Below are positions 62,915-64,000 of a stretch of 64,000 bases of DNA, in pieces. The notes under the pieces were generated by a model. It was not told the origin of the DNA and did not search any database. It saw only the letters and a program-made list of their open reading frames with translations. The stretch's first letter is position 1; each line of letters opens with the position of its first letter. The stretch is from Pelagimonas sp. (GTDB lineage: Bacteria; Pseudomonadota; Alphaproteobacteria; Rhodobacterales; Rhodobacteraceae), in assembly GCA_025210345.1 (NCBI GenBank), contig JAOARX010000020.1:33867-97866 (forward strand), in the 5' to 3' direction. Made by a program: the position numbers and the translations under genes.

Positions 62915-63676
62915 TTACACAAATTGCTCTCGAATCAGGCGCTCTTCCAGCCCGTGGCCGGGATCGAACAGCACGCGGTGCACCACCTCGGGCTCCGACC
63001 GGATGTGCACCCGCGCAACGTTTTCGACCGCATTGCTATCGGCCTCGGCCATGACCGGGCGCTTTTCGGCCTCAAGCACCTCAAATGTGACCTCGGCGGC
63101 CTTGGGCAACAGCGCCCCGCGCCAGCGACGCGGCCGAAACGGGGCCACCGCCGTCAGGGCCAGTACCTCGGCACCGATGGGCAAGATCGGCCCATGGGCG
63201 GAATAGTTATAGGCGGTCGACCCCGCAGGCGTCGCCAGCAGCGCACCGTCACAGATCAGTTCGGGCATGCGCACCTTGTCATCAATGCTGATCTTCAGCT
63301 TGGCCGCCTGTGGGCCAGCGCGCAGCAGAGACACTTCGTTGATGGCCAAAGCCCGGTGTTCCCTGCCATCCTTGTCCACGGCGCGCATCACCAAAGGGTT
63401 GATCACCGCCTCTTCGGCGGCCTGCAACCGTTCCACCAGCCCATGTTCTGAATATTCATTCATCAAGAACCCGACGGTGCCGCGGTTCATGCCATAAACC
63501 GGCGCAGGGTTTCCTTCGGTCCGGTGCAGGGTCTGCAGCATAAAGCCGTCGCCGCCCAGGGCTACGATCACATCCGCGCCGAATTCAGCATGATCCCCAT
63601 AGCGCCGCGTCAACCCGGCCAAAGCCGCTTGCGCAATCGGCGCGTTTGACGCGCAAAAGGCAATCCGAAGCGACAT
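62915..63676 (-). CDS. nadK: NAD kinase
   Basis: The 253-residue protein starts at ATG 63676 with AGGAAACAGG upstream. It has the GGDG motif in [30 protein letters not shown], and [20 protein letters not shown]. It phosphorylates NAD to NADP. The longer frame adds 18 non-conserved residues. It is divergent from glyA. Confidence 0.95.
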   Translation of the reverse strand: MSLRIAFCASNAPIAQAALAGLTRRYGDHAEFGADVIVALGGDGFMLQTLHRTEGNPAPVYGMNRGTVGFLMNEYSEHGLVERLQAAEEAVINPLVMRAVDKDGREHRALAINEVSLLRAGPQAAKLKISIDDKVRMPELICDGALLATPAGSTAYNYSAHGPILPIGAEVLALTAVAPFRPRRWRGALLPKAAEVTFEVLEAEKRPVMAEADSNAVENVARVHIRSEPEVVHRVLFDPGHGLEERLIREQFV

Positions 63677-63840
63677 CACCTGTTTCCTGTCTTCACTCTT
63701 TGTCGCCAAAAGAACCACAAGTTGCGCCAACGCACCAGAGATGACGCAATAAAATTGCGTTGCGTCGGTTTGCTAACTTGAATCCCGACTGGTTTCCGAT
63801 ACGAAACATGACAACTCGAATCCCATCAGGAGACGCTGCA

Positions 63841-64000
63841 ATGACCTCATCCAGCCGCGACGCGGGCTTTTTCACGGAAAGCCTATCCACCCGTGACCCT
63901 GAGCTTTTTGGCTCGATCACCAATGAACTTGGCCGCCAGCGCGATGAGATCGAGCTGATTGCCTCGGAGAACATCGTGTCCCGCGCGGTGATGGAGGCGC
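63841..64000 (+). CDS. glyA: Serine hydroxymethyltransferase (3' end outside window)
   Basis: The first 53 residues are visible ([13 protein letters not shown] ... [19 protein letters not shown]). The segment [10 protein letters not shown] is the family signature near the N-terminus. A GGAG site lies 9 bases before the ATG. It interconverts serine and glycine with tetrahydrofolate. No glycine riboswitch was seen in the 164 bases upstream. Confidence 0.93.
   Translation, partial: MTSSSRDAGFFTESLSTRDPELFGSITNELGRQRDEIELIASENIVSRAVMEA

Noticed and set aside
63677..63840. Possible glycine or other riboswitch before glyA
   Set aside because: No conserved riboswitch core or extended pairing was seen in the 164 bases.

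Overview
The window is a stretch of bacterial chromosome, GC-rich and densely coded on both strands. It suggests an alphaproteobacterium of the Rhodobacterales, probably the marine Roseobacter group. The support is the order SRP RNA - dnaX - ybaB - recR, a TrcR (DUF1013) regulator, a BioR-type biotin regulator with its box, a CtrA-type TTAA-N7-TTAA site, and imelysin/di-heme genes of the kind common in marine roseobacters. I found no insertion sequence, prophage, CRISPR array, tRNA or 16S/23S rRNA gene. One small RNA gene, the SRP RNA, is present. All assignments come from reading motifs by eye; no database search was run.

Layout. 0-5 kb: iron-type periplasmic cluster (imelysin, di-heme oxidoreductase, second imelysin, DUF1513), then a phosphopantetheinyl transferase. 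5.6-12 kb: a chemoreceptor with a duplicated sensor, divergent glpD/glpR, and a lone flagellin with a CtrA-type box upstream. 12-16.6 kb: an RND efflux pump (permease and adaptor) with a palindromic operator-like site but no regulator beside it. 16.6-21.4 kb: an unusual four-gene operon: unknown small protein, winged-helix/TolB-like/TPR regulator, soluble PAP2/haloperoxidase-fold protein with 13 tandem Asn-Arg-Asp repeats, and a leaderless subtilase. 21.5-25.9 kb: GMC oxidoreductase, metallophosphoesterase, FAD amine-oxidase-like protein, rhodanese. 26-31.4 kb: a three-gene envelope operon: a multidomain trypsin-like protease, a secreted two-heme-site protein ending in DUF4384, and an OmpA-family protein.

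31-38.4 kb: GlcD/Dld-type FAD oxidoreductase, SRPBCC protein, NudC, cpdB behind a clear Pho box, HAD phosphatase, and a THUMP RNA methyltransferase. 38.4-43.7 kb: housekeeping block of SRP RNA, a phosphatase-fold protein lacking its catalytic cysteine, dnaX, a small membrane protein, ybaB, recR and trcR. 43.9-50.3 kb: RNase T2, a lipoprotein whose frame runs into a convergent sulfotransferase, acyl-CoA synthetase, DUF1330 protein, an M48-like protein without its zinc histidines, and a proline/alanine-rich secreted protein. 50.4-54.9 kb: nucleoside-salvage operon cdd-deoA-deoB-add-upp, every junction overlapping. 55-60 kb: maeB, a membrane protein, and prpE with several ACTTTGCAAA-like boxes of the kind bound by ScfR-family regulators. 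60-64 kb: bioB, bioY, two BioR boxes, bioR, a lipoprotein, nadK and the start of glyA.

How the parts fit: the glycerol, nucleoside, propionate, cyclic-nucleotide and biotin genes fit a heterotroph that scavenges nutrients and controls them locally (GlpR, PhoB, ScfR-type, BioR). The two parts least explained by known pathways are the 16.6-21.4 kb regulator/PAP2/subtilase operon and the 26-31.4 kb protease/heme-DUF4384/OmpA operon.
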